Assembly: GCA_022661535.1 (NCBI GenBank)
Contig: JAKULF010000009.1
Coordinates: 2,542,001 to 2,606,000, forward strand
From: Eutypa lata
Lineage: Eukaryota; Ascomycota; Sordariomycetes; Xylariales; Diatrypaceae
Length of the DNA stretch: 64,000 nucleotides
Direction of reading: 5' to 3'
Positions 19,218 through 31,533 of the stretch are shown one piece after another. The notes below the pieces were generated by a model, which searched no databases, was not told where the DNA came from, and worked only from the letters and a program-made list of their open reading frames with translations. How positions within the stretch are numbered: the stretch's first letter is position 1; every line of letters starts with the position of its first letter. Both the position numbers and the translations under genes were made by a program.

Positions 19218-20996
19218 TATGACATTTTGTGTCGGAGAGCCGCGTACGAAGTAATTGAGGCAAGCTCAATGGCTAGGACCGGCTCGAGGAAGGGTCCTGT
19301 GATCTTCCTACTTGCTGCTTGATAGCTACCTACGTAGGTAGCCCGATCCACCAAAAATCTGAAATTGATGCTATTCAGGAGCTTAGATTGATCCGAGATC
19401 TGTGGAGCCGCTGCCCAGATAGATACCTAGGTACGTCACTACCCGAATTTGTCCCGGGATAGTTATCTACAATCTATTCGTATTTTGCAGAGATCCGAAT
19501 TTCGGTTTCAGCCTCAACAAGTTGTTATCAGCCACATCTTCCAAGCACTAAATTGTGTTAGCGTGATCTGCCTTTTTCAGACCGATATCTCTCTCCCTTG
19601 GCAACTACAATTGGTGTCACGAGTAGAAAAACCCACCTTTTGAGAATCGCGTCTATCATTGGCTGATTTCTTCGGTACGTATCTTGATCTTTTTTTAACG
19701 TGCCGACCAATCAAGAGACCGTTGTCCTGCTGTTGCCATTATTGATGCGGGCTTTTATGGAGTCTATGCAACGGGGTTTCCATAGACAGACAAAGCTGAA
19801 CAAATCACCGCCAGAGTCGCGTCTCGTTACCTAGCATCTGTCACAGTTAGGCTGAGATCAGAGATCAGAGAGACTGCCTGCGTTTTCAGCAACTAAAGCA
19901 TCAAGGATTCAAGTCAGCCTCCCATGCTTCTCTTTCCGATTCCCACCGCATTCAAACACCTACGATATCTCTCAACGTAAAGACACTCGGATACCTTATT
20001 CTCCGCTCTGTCTTACACTGCACGTGCACATAGCATAACTCTACGGGTCTATTCACACAAGAACTTCACTCCTATTCACTACCTAGTTTGGGTTTCCTTC
20101 AGGTACCTACCTAACCTGCTTACCTGTCTACTACTTATCCTACGATTTCTGCAATATCAATAACGACACTGTGAGTTACGAAACAAGCAGAGCAGACAAA
20201 CGGATAACAAAAACTGACTGATTTTGGTTTAGACAGTAGTAACAGTTACCTGCTTCTGCTGCTTTAGGTGGTCTGTTACGTAGTGCAATCAAGCCAAGCT
20301 CAAGCCAAGGGTAGGCAGGGGACCCACTAGCACATTGAAAAAAGAGGCGCCATACAGAAAGTCGCGCTAGTGAGTGGTACACAATCCCTCACGTCAAGGT
20401 AAGCTGGGACTAACTCTAAGCTCCACCACCAAACATTGCGAGCACTCAAAAACATCAGTGTTCCTCAACTCGTCCCCCATCCCAATAATACACTCCAATC
20501 AATACAATACCAAGTCTTCCTATTTTCCCTCCTCTCATTCCTCTATCTACAATTACAATTGATATCCTGAATCAACACTTGAATACCTCGAACATCACTC
20601 TTGCCTTCAACCCTAATTGTTTTGGCATTATCCTCCCATAAGACAGGTTCACGTGGACGTGACTAACTGACCGACCTCTCGTGGTAGCTTGTTGATATCA
20701 AGCAATATTTTCGATTTTCGAGTAACAGCAAGTATTTTGCCAGTATGTTTTAATATCCTCAATCTCTGATACAGCTTTTGCCACTTGAATTATCTTGATT
20801 ACACCTTTTTACACCTTCCAAACCCATCGCGTCCTACGCGACCAATCCCTCGATGGGGTTTTGACAAAGACCACCACCCCACATACCATTATTAGTAACT
20901 ACAGCAGCTTCATACCAGAAAGCTAACCAACTATTCTTAGGAAACCAATCTCTAAAATCACCATTCGATTTTCTCGGAGATTTGAACATTTCCACA
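19218..20996. other. Divergent intergenic region, probably includes long cyclin leader
   Basis: 1.8 kb without a protein gene. The part after about 19900 is C/A- and pyrimidine-rich, as in long fungal 5' UTRs, so the cyclin transcript may start several hundred bases upstream. TACCTACGTAGGTAG motifs at 19327-19342 and similar ones near 19424 and 20101. Confidence 0.5.
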
Positions 20997-22725
20997 ATGC
21001 GTCCAGTAAGTTTGTTTTTTATTTATATTATTTTATCTGTTGTTTCCCACATCGAGCCAATGTTGCACGCTTTGAACGACCCGATATCGCGTTTCTAAGC
21101 TCTTACTAACATGTCACTCTTTAGGGACGTCCTGCCAGAGCTGCACGGCTCGTTTCGAACGAGAACGATGAGAACAGTAATTCGACGCGTATGACGCGTG
21201 CTAAAGCTGCTGCACTTGATGTCGATGTCATGTCTCAACCTACCAAGCAACCTCTCCAGTCCAAGAAAACCGCTGTCAATGCCAACCCTACCGCCCAACG
21301 AAAGCAACGCGCTGCCTTAGGTGATGTCAGTAATGTAGGAAAGGGCGAAGTTGCCGAGGGAAAGAAGCCCTTAGCTACCAAAGGTGGACTCGTCTCCAAG
21401 GCTGCCCAGCCCACTGGCGTTCAGAAGACTACTCGCACTACTTCCACTCGAACTACACTGGCGACCAAAGACACGAAAAAGGCTGAGCTGAAGCGTACAG
21501 GATCTGGTTCAGGTGCAATTGGCCCCTCTCAGAAGAGAAAAGCTACCACTTCAACTGCAAAGCAGGAGGTCGTCGCTGAGGAGGGTGAACCGGTCCGCAA
21601 GAAGGTCCACGTTGTGGAGGCTGAGAAGAAGCATGAGCGCGTCCCATCGAAGATCCCTAGACTGGAAGATATCTTGGAGAAAGATGACTTCGTTGACCCT
21701 GAGCCTGAGCCCGAGGCTTATGAGCCCGCCACGCACCAGTATCCCCCGGGTGTCCGGGATCTAGATGCTGAGGATCATGACGACCCTTTGATGGCTGCCG
21801 AATACGCTAATGAGATATTCGAGTACCTACGCGACCTTGAGGTTAACTCAATCCCCAACCCTCAGTACATGGCACACCAAGATGACCTTGAGTGGAAGAC
21901 GCGAGGAATTCTTGTTGACTGGCTCGTTGAAGTCCACACGAGATTCCACTTGCTGCCCGAGACCCTGTTTTTGGCCATCAGCGTCATCGACCGATTCTTG
22001 TCTGAGAAGGTGGTCCAGCTCGACCGTCTACAACTTGTTGGCATCACTGCCATGTTCATTGCCGCCAAGTACGAGGAAGTTCTTTCACCTCATGTCGCCA
22101 ACTTCAAGCATGTCGCAGACGATGGTTTCTCTGAGGCTGAGATTCTCAGTGCCGAGCGGTTCGTTCTTAGCACGTTGAACTACGACCTGAGCTATCCCAA
22201 CCCCATGAACTTCCTGCGTCGTATCTCCAAGGCGGACAACTATGATATCCAGTCTCGGACGATCGGCAAATACTTGATGGAAATCAGCCTCCTTGACCAC
22301 CGCTTTATGGCATACCGACCTAGCCACGTTGCGGCTGCTGCCATGTACTTGGCTCGCCTCATACTCGACCGAGGCGAATGGGTAAGTCGGCCTTTTTGAT
22401 CTTGACATACATACTTGATACTAATTTGTTGCAGGATGATACCCTTTCCTACTATGCGGGATACACCGAAGAGGAGATTGAGCCTGTCTACGAGCTGATG
22501 ATTGACTACCTCGCTCGTCCTGTCATCCACGAGGCGTTCTACAAGAAGTACGCCAGCAAGAAGTTCTTGAAAGGTATTATTCCCTACATACACTACTGTC
22601 TAGTTAAATGTCGCTAATGGTAACCAGCATCTCTTCTGACTCGCCAATGGGCCAAGAAGAATGCGCCTCTCTTCGGAATCACTGACACCAGTGTGCCCCT
22701 GGATGAGCTTCCCTATGAAGACTAA
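20997..22725 (+). CDS. nimE: G2/mitotic B-type cyclin
   Basis: Activating partner of Cdk1 for mitotic entry, nuclear and cytoplasmic, destroyed by the APC/C. Exons 20997-21005, 21125-22381, 22435-22573 and 22628-22725 encode 500 residues. The first exon encodes only MRP (9 nt), followed by GRPARAARLVSNENDEN. It was chosen because ATGCGTCCA directly precedes a GTAAGT donor and the second exon is open from its acceptor. A textbook destruction box, RAALGDVSN, lies at residues 65-73. The cyclin box runs from about residue 226 (MAAEYANEIFEYLRDLE), with KTRGILVDWLVEVHTRFHLL and IAAKYEEV. The C-terminal cyclin fold ends with SLLTRQWAKKNAPLF. Basic, Lys/Thr-rich linker between degron and box; PEST-like EPEPEAYEPA before the box. 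Confidence 0.96.
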
Positions 22726-24547
22726 TTTTAGTTTTCATTACGATAACGTAGCTCAGTCTACCATAGACTTAGTGTCCTTTCAACTGACAGGATACCTCCT
22801 AGTCCATTGGATGGACTTATGATGATAGCCCTTTTGATCTCGACATATTTTGACATCGTTGTCTTTATGTGGTCGAAGGCTTAATGACACCCTTACCTTT
22901 CATATACCCATTGAGTGCAGCATTGGGTATGTGGGTTTTTTTGATGACAACCCATAATTACTCGTCATCGCCATCTGCATATGTTTTCTATTTCGTGGTA
23001 GCCCGTGGCTACATTGTTCATGCATCTCTATATCACTCATCATCGCGTCTCGGCTTGATTGGCACAGGGAGTTCCGGCAAGGGTTGTGTCCAGGGGTTTT
23101 CGGGGTTCGGCGTTTCGGTGTTCATCATCTAAGTCTCTTTATATACACCTCGCTTTCCGAGAGCTGGCTTTGGCCACCCTCTCTCATCTGCTGCTGGGCG
23201 CGAGACCTGGACCGCTCGTTGCGTTCCTAGTTCTCTCTCCTTTTCGGAGTTGGCTGGCTGGTGGCTGTGTACATTCATAGGGATGCTTTGGCTCCCGAGG
23301 AGGGAAAGGATTCACGCTGGATACACTGGACAGGTTGCTCTAGAGAGGAAATGAGAGCTTTGGTCGGAAAGGGAGAGTGGCACTTGTACATATTATGGTT
23401 GTTCAACTTTGTTTGAGCTTAAAAAAGAGCTCTGACGAACGGTAATGGTTACTGAGGAAAATACACAGCATTTCATGACTTCTAACTGTTTCTTTTCGTG
23501 ACTTCGTTGTGTGATTGATGATGTCTATGGTGTCCAAGACTTTGTCAGGTACGGTGTGTCCCTTGTATTGCGGCAACCTTGTATGGCCAATTCAACTCTA
23601 CATCTTAGGCCACGGTATATGGGTGCTTGGTGTTTAGGTAAGTCTTCAACTCGAGAGGCACTTTGTGCGCTTAGTTCGCGGTTCAAGACCTTTGTCAGGC
23701 TCACTTATCGGCCCCATCGTATAGCACATACAGCCACTGGACCAGATCATTAGAAACAGGATCATGAAGTCTAGAGCTAAGACTCTCACGCGGCGTCTAC
23801 TAAACTGAATATGTATGTTTTGATAAAGACCTAAACCTAAAGAACGGCTATTGGGGTTAGGAGTCTGCTTACTCACCTACCTAAGGTACTTAGGTAGCCA
23901 AGCTTCCAACCTAGCAGCTAAATATACTCATATGTGAGGTCGTATTGTCAATGCTTGCTTGTTGAACAACAACATAATGCCCTTCGCTTGCAAGATGACC
24001 CATCACCTTTACCATGGAAATCGCTGCATTCGGACATGTAGGGGTACGAGTACACCTTCCAACTCTTCATATATCCACCCAGGTGACTCCCCAGCCCTAG
24101 GAACTCCTAATTTTTCTCTTTTTTCATTGTCGCCGAAGCTATAGTAACTAGGGAGCTATGTACTATCAAGATTCGACATGTAGACGGCCAATCTCCTTGC
24201 CCTGGGAGTGGACATTACTACTATGATTACTATAGTATCAGAGTATGTATCTGGTAAGCGTAAACTACTGACTCGCTCGCTTGCTGTGACGAAGAGACAC
24301 AAATAAGGCTGACGGCTTGATTCGCACGTATGCAGTTTCTTTGGATAAGGCACACTCGTGCCTACTCGCTCATTGAGGAAAATAAAACGATATATCAGCC
24401 GTTCCACATAAATAAGCCATAAACCAACCATGCTTAGGTATAGTAAATACATATCACTAACACCCCTTCCCACAGAGAAAACGCCGCAGTGAAGTATAAA
24501 CCGTATATATGTGTATATATACATACGAAACCTAAAGCGAAGCAAGG
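22726..24547. other. Intergenic between cyclin and GPCR 3' ends
   Basis: Convergent 3' flanks, 1.8 kb. No convincing gene on either strand. TACCTAAGGTACTTAGGTA-type palindromic motif near 23876-23895. Confidence 0.5.
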
Positions 24548-26570
24548 TCAAATCCCAAACATCCTCGTCGTATGCGTATCCGCCGTCGTAACATGGGCCG
24601 CTGCCCCCATCACCCCCCTCTCCCTCCCCCCTCCCCTCCCCTCAGCCTCCGTACTAGCCGTGCTCGTGCTACTCTCGAGGTCATCCAGCACAACATTAAC
24701 CGTCGTGTCGACCTTGATCCCGCCGAACCTTCCACTCTCCCCGCCACCGCTACGACGACCACCACCACCGAACGCCTCCCTATCCTTCCCAAGTATGCTG
24801 TCGGTGCTCGAGGCGCGGTGTAAGCTCGTCGGCGACTGCGGATTGGCGGAGTAGTAGGAGCGGTGTCGATCTGGGTTGGTCTGTTCTCCTGCACCGCCTC
24901 CACCGGCGTTGTTGTTGTTGTTGTGGTCATTGTTGTGGTGGCGGTGGTTGCTATCAGGGTCCAGCTCCTGGAACAGGAGGGACCGCCGCGTCAGCGTGTA
25001 GAGGAGTGCGTCGACCCACCCCGAGCTCGTGAAGAGACAACCTGCGACGAGGTAGAACGTCGGCGAGAGGTTGCGGTGTGACATGGTGGCCATTCTTCCG
25101 GCGCTGTAGTCGTGGATCAAACTGTTAGTATCCGACGCAAAAAATGGGAGAGGGGTAGTCAATCAAGAGTTTAGAAGACAAACCCTTTCAAAAGAAGGAG
25201 GTGAAAGGGGAAAAACTCACGCCAGGGGCAGTGTTAACACAGTGTACGCGCAAGCATACGCCAACATGGCAGTTGCCGCTCGGCGCAGGACCCGGGAGCT
25301 AGCTCCCTGGATCACTCTATTCGACGACGCGTATTTGCCCCGGTAGATGGAGTAGAAGCCCGCTACGTAGACCAGGATCGAGCCGAACTGCACGATGAAG
25401 ATCCAGATGTAGTGCAGGCCGAGGCGGAAGCCGTCGTGTTCTTCGGAGATCCAACACTAGAAAAGAAAGAAAGCCTATCGTTAATACACAACTGCTCTTT
25501 TTCTTTCCCGGTGAAATAAGGCTAGTATTAATTTCCGCCACCGACTTTTTCCAACCAAGGGGGAAGGGAGGGGGAAGGGGAAGACGGGAAAGGGAGGAAA
25601 ATCTGTCTAACTCACCCACGAACCCGCGCGTAAGAAGACGTAGCGCCCGCCAATGGCGGGGGCGAGGGCCGTCAGCAGCAGGGAGAAGGCCCATATGCCG
25701 CAGACTGTAACATCTGGAGTTAGCAATTACTTCTTTACAGATATTTCAGTGAAGGATGGAATAATTCCGGGCCCATTACTTCCGCACATGGCCTCTTTCC
25801 TTTTAAGTAACTTTCAAGCCTTGAAGCTACCTATATAACTGGCCACGGAAGGGAAGGAAGGAAAAAAAGGGGGGAAGGGGTGTGGGATAATTATGTAAGC
25901 ACATATGTATATAAAGATTTTGCTTGGCTTACTGCTGGCCATGAAGTGGCGGTACTGCATGATGGACCGCGAGAGCGTGACCTGGCAGCAGGTGTGGAGG
26001 GCGATGGCGAGGACGAAGAAGCCGCTGGCGACGTCGCCGAGCTGGATGAGCCAGCCCTGCGCGAAGCAGACCGGGTCGGGCCCCAGGATCTCGCGCGCCG
26101 ACGCCCAGTGGAACGAGATCAGGAACCCCAGCGCCTGCAGCAGGTCCGCCAGGATGAGCTGGTAGATCAGCACGATGCACTGGTTGCGCCCGATGAAGCT
26201 CGTGTAGTACGATTTCCACTGCGGTTCGTGTATGGCCCCCGAGGTTAGCGTTGGTTCGTTGTTTGGTTTTTCTTTTTTTTTTTCTCCTTTTTTTTTCTCT
26301 TCTTCTGCTTCTACTCCTACTGCTTCTTCTTCTTCTTCTCCTATGAAAACTCGATGACTGGGAAGTGAGAAGGGGATGTTGAGAACTTACGCTGATCATA
26401 CGCCAGGTAATGAAGCTCAGCAAGGCGGTCGTGAAAATCACTGATAGTGCGGCCAAAGAACCGATAGCCATAAGTCCGCGGTGGACCTGATCGTCCATAT
26501 CCTCTAAGGTAAAGGGTTCGTCGTAGTACCTGGACGGAGCGCCATCGTTGTTGTTGTTATTCGTCGCCAT
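24548..26570 (-). CDS. Seven-transmembrane receptor, cAMP-receptor-like/Git3 type GPCR
   Basis: Plasma-membrane receptor expected to signal through a heterotrimeric G protein; ligand unknown. Exons 26570-26391, 26218-25933, 25704-25616, 25456-25221 and 25103-24548 encode 448 residues with all phases consistent. Helices: TM1 LMAIGSLAALSVIFTTALL, TM2 IVLIYQLILADLLQALGFL, TM3 GWLIQLGDVASGFFVLAIAL, TM4 IWAFSLLLTALAPAIGG, TM5 YIWIFIVQFGSILVYVAGF, TM6 MLAYACAYTVLTLPLA, TM7 YLVAGCLFTSSGWVDALLY. Cys before TM3 (DPVCFAQ) and Cys in extracellular loop 2 (SWCWISEEHDG) should form the usual disulfide. Loop 3 is short and basic (SSRVLRRAATA). The C-tail (~150 residues) is His/Asn/Gly-rich and Ser-rich (SSTDSILGKDREAF), a probable phosphorylation region. 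The subclass is inferred from the helix pattern, not from a comparison. Confidence 0.9.
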
Positions 26571-27492
26571 CTTGGCGAGAAAGAGTCTCTAAGAGACGAC
26601 CGTTGCGAATAGAGAGAGCTCGCCAGTGAGAGAAAGACTGAAAGAGAGTGCGATATCAGATGAGCCAAGATGATTAACAACTCCGGCAGCAGGAAGACGG
26701 CCGCTCGAATGTGGAGCTGAGAAGACAAGACTGATCACCCCGTCGTCCCAGGCCTCTAGAAAAGTGGCAAGCGGGGGAGGAGCTCGGGGGACAAGACTTA
26801 TGATATACTAAACGATAAACAATGGATGGCGTGAAGTAATTAAGCTTTCCTTCTAGAATGGGACCATGCCAATGAGGTATACCTATTCAGCTAGAACTCA
26901 CAACCAGTCTCGGAAGGATCACTAGCATGAGTATAGTTCGCTGCCCTAATCTCCACCAAATAAAGAGACCATCTAGCTACTATTTCTTCTCCAACTCTCC
27001 AAGAGTGGAACGAGCCGCAAGAGATCATCATCTACTAAAGCACGGTAGTTGAGCTCTTCAAGGGTTGTGTCTAACTACCTGCATGTGCTTTTATCTCCTC
27101 TCTCTTGCATTTGCTCGCCGAACAGCAGGGGAGTCTAACTAGGCAGGGCCAAGGATGGTGGTAGATGGGGAGACAAAATGGGTAAAATGCTCCGATCGGT
27201 TTTCTCCGGTCCTCGATCTATATCCATGAGAACGACGAATACCAGTTCGCTAGTTAGACTGTGCCATACTCTACATACGGGTAGCATCTTACCAAGGAAA
27301 CGCAAATGAGAATGGAGCAGCACGCACAATCAGCCTAGCACTACGAGCGAGGTCCCATAACGGGGGCGGGCTAGATGGATCGCGCCCGTACTTCCCCGGG
27401 TTGCTTTAAGCTGTTCTAAACCTAAGGCTGATTCAGCAACGTCACATTCAGGTATCATAGTGTTTCGAGTTTTCACTTCCCTCCGTCCGAAG

Positions 27493-27520
27493 GTGTGTGT
27501 GTGTGTGTGTGTATGTATGT
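27493..27520. repeat. (GT)n/(GTAT)n microsatellite
   Basis: About ten GT units run into GTATGTATGT. Intergenic. Confidence 0.9.
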
Positions 27521-28582
27521 ACATATATGCATGTTGCCTTGATAGAAAAAATCTCTGTAGATACCCGATACCCTGGGAATAATTATTATATATTGATTGC
27601 TTCACGAAGGTTCAGCTAGCTAGGACTCTCGGGGATGTCTGAGCGTCGGGTTTGTGAAGAGACAGCAAACATGGCTTACCAATAGAAAGTAGAAACATGT
27701 TGATGGTCATCTCGGCCTAATGGGCTAGTTCACTAGCACCTGGGGAAGCTAGACGAAGTGGGTACGAGAAGGATTCACTGACGCGATTGATCGATTGATC
27801 GATTGATGGAATGATGGTGGATTCAGGAGAATAAAAAGATTTTCCTATGCTGCTGCTACCTACCGTAGGTATGTAAATACCTGACTGGCTACCAATAGTT
27901 AATCACCTACAGTATAAAACAAGCTCTTCCAGGACACGATTGGTTGGTGATTCCTGGCGACTTCGTAGATATGGTAGGTATTGCTACGCTAGTGACGTTA
28001 TTATGTAAAAATGCTAAGGTAAGAAAATGGTTAACTACTTGCATGTAACCCCACGACTTGTGACTGCAAGGTTGCGCGTTAGACCTTAGCTCTGCTTGAG
28101 ACCTGGTTCCTGCATAATCTGTGACCGGATCCCCTTCCTTTGCAGGATCTTGATTAGGAGAGAAAATTTTCGGTGGTCCTCGGAATTCTCAGATTCGCCA
28201 AGACCGGTGTGACAGTCGGTGGCGGGCCGAAAAGCTGCCGGTACGGACATTGATCATTGATCATTGATTCCATAAGTACCTACCGGCACCGGCACTTTAC
28301 AACCACATCAATTCTACCCAATCGAACAGCATAACAGTCTTACTACGTAGTAGGTCCTTGCCAGCTTGTTTAGAAAATACCAATAAGCTCTCTGAAGCTC
28401 TCTTTGTCGATGTTGATGGGTTGCGGCCACCTTAGCTCTAAGTTCTAACGCAGGGGTTCCCTGAGCTGTCGGCATTCAGGTTCGGGAACCTGTTCAAGCT
28501 GAAAACTCAAGTCGGTAACTAAATAAGAAATTCTCACGCAATACGGTTTTGGCCAGAGTGCAGAAAGATAGCTTCTCCAACA

Positions 28583-28629
28583 GGAAGAAAGAAAGAAGAA
28601 GAAGATGATGATGATGATGATGATGATGA
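28583..28629. repeat. (GAA)n-(GAT)n microsatellite
   Basis: GAAGAAAGAAAGAAGAAGAA, then about eight GAT units. Intergenic; no open frame around it worth calling. Confidence 0.9.
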
Positions 28630-29566
28630 GTTTTCAAGTTCCGATCGATCCAACGATAAGCAACCGTAAAATGATTAATTTAAACTTTGTGGTTTCTCTC
28701 TTTATATGTAGGAACATGGAAGCATCTACATACCAAACTACACTGAACTAGCTATGCTCCATAAGTCGCAAGGCAGGCTAGATATGTATTACAAACATAT
28801 CTACACATCAATGATGCAACGCTGCCTTAGTTACCATGTAGATCCCTATGTATTGCGAAGTTCGAACAAGCTCACCGATCGACGAGACCGGTTATTAGCC
28901 CGCTATCTATTGGTTTTTAGTATCCTCGCAAATAACGATCAGTTCCCATACCGACAACCCGAGCCTCGTTCCACTCCTGGTCTGGGGAAGTCCCCAGTCT
29001 CCGTGAAAGTGTTCAGAAGTCGAGAACGAAGTATCGTATGATAAGATAAATCAAGTAAACGCTAGCCAATACCTAGAATATAAGCCGTCTTCTGTTGATA
29101 CCTAACCATAGCATCACCGAGGGTGCGATAGGAGACAAGTAGAAAGAGAGGTCTCTAAGACTTGAGGGAACTCGAGAACTTGATATGCCTCATTTATTAA
29201 CTCGGGTTATCTAAACTAATAAAGAAAACCATGATTAGGGTTCATGAATTCTACGATATTTCTAACAGCTAAGACCGTCGAGCCTAGATCTCCGCTCGTT
29301 ATAATCCTACAGTCGGGCTAATTATATTTTCCCAATTTCTGTACGGAGTACGTACACACATACATACATAGTACTTAGTTATTAGAACATCGTAGTCAAT
29401 AGAAGCTTTCCCATTGGTGTTATATTGCTAGGCACCTGCGCAGTGGGCTGATTAAATCTCCTATCCGCTAGGGGAAGGATCCGAGCACCCTAGCCTCGGA
29501 CTTTAACGTCGAGTTGACCTTTTAGGCGATCCACAATGCCTTCAACGCCCGTCCGACTCAACACCA

Positions 29567-30235
29567 TCACAATCTGAATGTAACCCGCCGCGGGAAGGTT
29601 CTGCGAGAAGAAGAATTATTGTTGCTATGTGATGAAGTGTCAGCCTCAGGCACGGAGTAATCGATGGTAGACGGTGAAGAACTGACTCTATCGACATCCG
29701 CTGCATCCCCCGCTGCATCCCCCGCTGCTTCATCCGCTGCTTCATCCGCTGCTTCATTCGCTGCTTCTCCCGCTGCTTCCCCCGCTGCTTCCCCCGCTGC
29801 ATCATCCGCTGCATCATCATCATCATCATCACCATCGTCATCATCCTCAGTACGATCCCCATCAGCGCCAGCAGTGCTACCAGCGTCTCCAGAGCTACTG
29901 CCACTGCTACTGCTGTCCGTACTTACAGTAGCGATGTCATCCTTTTTGAATCTTTCGGGTCCGTATTTCTTCATGAGCTCGTCTCTATTCAGCTTCTTGC
30001 GTTTATTGGTACCCAGCGCCGTCGATGCCAGGCCAGCCAAGCCGCCACGTCCCCATTTCTTTTCAAACTCGGCGAGGGCCTTCTTTTTTTCTTTATCGTG
30101 CTCCACCTCCTTGCGATGGGCAGCTTTGCGCTCTGAGGTCATGCGAAGCAGGTTCTCTTCTGTTGGTGGCCGTCCTGTGCCGCCGACCAGCCACCAGGCG
30201 GTACGGGATATTCGGTTGCTTGTATCGAAGGCCAT
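29567..30235 (-). CDS. Unknown protein with Lys-rich N-half and Ala/acidic repeat tail (222 aa)
   Basis: Family not recognised. Start at the ATG giving MAFDTSNRISRTAWWLVGG; the frame stays open upstream but has no ATG. The N-terminal half is charged and helical (RMTSERKAAHRKEVEHDKEK, ALAEFEKKWGRGG, TNKRKKLNRDELMKKYGPE), with a possible nuclear localisation signal KRKK. A Ser-rich linker is followed by EDDDDGDDDDDDAADD. About ten four-residue repeats of the form (E/D)AA(G/D/N) follow, coded by a 12-bp tandem repeat. The C-terminus is SRRTFPRRVTFRL. There are no membrane segments. The leader has a purine-rich AAAGAAAAAG tract. The single, repeat-containing open frame could have an undetected intron at either end. 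It lies in gene-poor DNA, 1.3 kb from the paralog pair. Confidence 0.6.
   Translation of the reverse strand: MAFDTSNRISRTAWWLVGGTGRPPTEENLLRMTSERKAAHRKEVEHDKEKKKALAEFEKKWGRGGLAGLASTALGTNKRKKLNRDELMKKYGPERFKKDDIATVSTDSSSSGSSSGDAGSTAGADGDRTEDDDDGDDDDDDAADDAAGEAAGEAAGEAANEAADEAADEAAGDAAGDAADVDRVSSSPSTIDYSVPEADTSSHSNNNSSSRRTFPRRVTFRL
29700..29819. repeat. 12-bp coding minisatellite, ~10 units
   Basis: Ten units of consensus GCTGCTTCATCC (variants GCTGCATCCCCC, GCTGCTTCTCCC, GCTGCATCATCA), coding on the minus strand for (E/D)AA(G/D/N). Unit number is likely to vary between strains. Confidence 0.92.
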
Positions 30236-31533
30236 AGGTATGTATGTAATGACCGGACTTTCTTTTTCTTTTTCTTTGTTAGGATAGTTATAGCGCGATA
30301 GGTAAGTATTGATGGCAGTGCGGTTTAACTCTTTGATACGAAGGGCAAGCTGTAGCACAATATATAAAGTTGGTAAGTGAGGATAGTCGTGGGAAGAGGG
30401 TTGTCAGGTTATAAACACACCTTCTTGATGAATAATAGTCACAACGACTCGGTGTGACGGGATGCCAAAGAAATACACGTCATGGGCGGAATTCTCAAGC
30501 AAGCAACGATTTCGTATCAGAGGAATGTGGTGTCACATACCTAGAATATATTAAGAATCGTGGTATATGAAATCCCAAACAAAGAATTGGAAAAGCACTG
30601 GAAATTAACCACAAGATGATTTCCCAACTTACCATTATCAGTTCTATGTAAAGAAGACTTATGTTTGCCTCTGCATTCTGTGATTGTGAGCATCAGACTG
30701 CTGCATGCCTGCACGTCACCCAGCTGTCATTATGTACAAGTCAAATGTTATGTAGCCTCGCTAGGGACCACTGTGTCACCTCCCATACTGTGTAGTTACA
30801 GAAAGACAATTTAGTGTTATGAAGATGACAAAGAGATTCGCGATGTCGAGTTAGGTCTTTAAAAATATATATATGAAGGAGAAGATATGATTCTAATTTT
30901 TTAAGATAATAAAATATAGTGCTAGAAATAAAAAGGGGATAACTTTGCTGTCCATTGTAGGATTAGGAAGGATCAAGTTTTCTGCTTTATCAACTCTTAG
31001 TCCTTGCACAAATTACAGTATAGTGAATCACTTCGGATCTCTTCATCTTATATCATGATTGCTGTTATGGGTTCCTTATCGACGCATATCATGAATGGAT
31101 AACCTCAAAAAGAACAATGTCACAGACACGCATTTCACACTCATGTAGGATCGAAAGCATATGTCAAACTGACACAACACTTTTGTGTGTCCTAGAATTC
31201 ATTATAACGTAGAAAGCCACCGAACTCCCTGGAACACATTGTGTTACCATCCACCTGGCCCGACTCCTAGCCAAGTCTAAAATCATATGCCATCCTTTCC
31301 TACTCCACCAACCAGCCGTACAACAAAAATGCGCCTATCCGACCAAACTGCCACTATGTACCTGTCTGGTCACAAATAGATGAATACAAGCACGTATACC
31401 AAGCATACAAGTGCATTGGCAGAAGCTTCTCTAACTCCACAGCGTGTGGTTTCATCCCATAAACCTATCAAGTGTGTAAAATATACTCTCCTTCGTAAAC
31501 CAACCACCCCTGAAAGCTAGCCGCTACACCAGA
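30236..31533. other. Intergenic, no gene seen
   Basis: 1.3 kb of AT-rich sequence; no supported gene. Presumed leader of the Ala/acidic repeat gene and 3' flank of the first paralog. Confidence 0.5.

Larger units (their letters stand above)
26571..29566. other. 3.0 kb intergenic region upstream of the GPCR
   Basis: No gene supported on either strand. It contains simple repeats (listed separately), GATTGATC repeats at 27783-27806, and TACCTA/TAGGTA motifs near 27857-27885. It probably holds a long GPCR promoter and the 3' flank of the Ala/Glu-repeat gene. Confidence 0.5.

Noticed and set aside
22869..23280. Small frames downstream of the cyclin
   Set aside because: Probably cyclin 3' UTR; no motif or coding bias.
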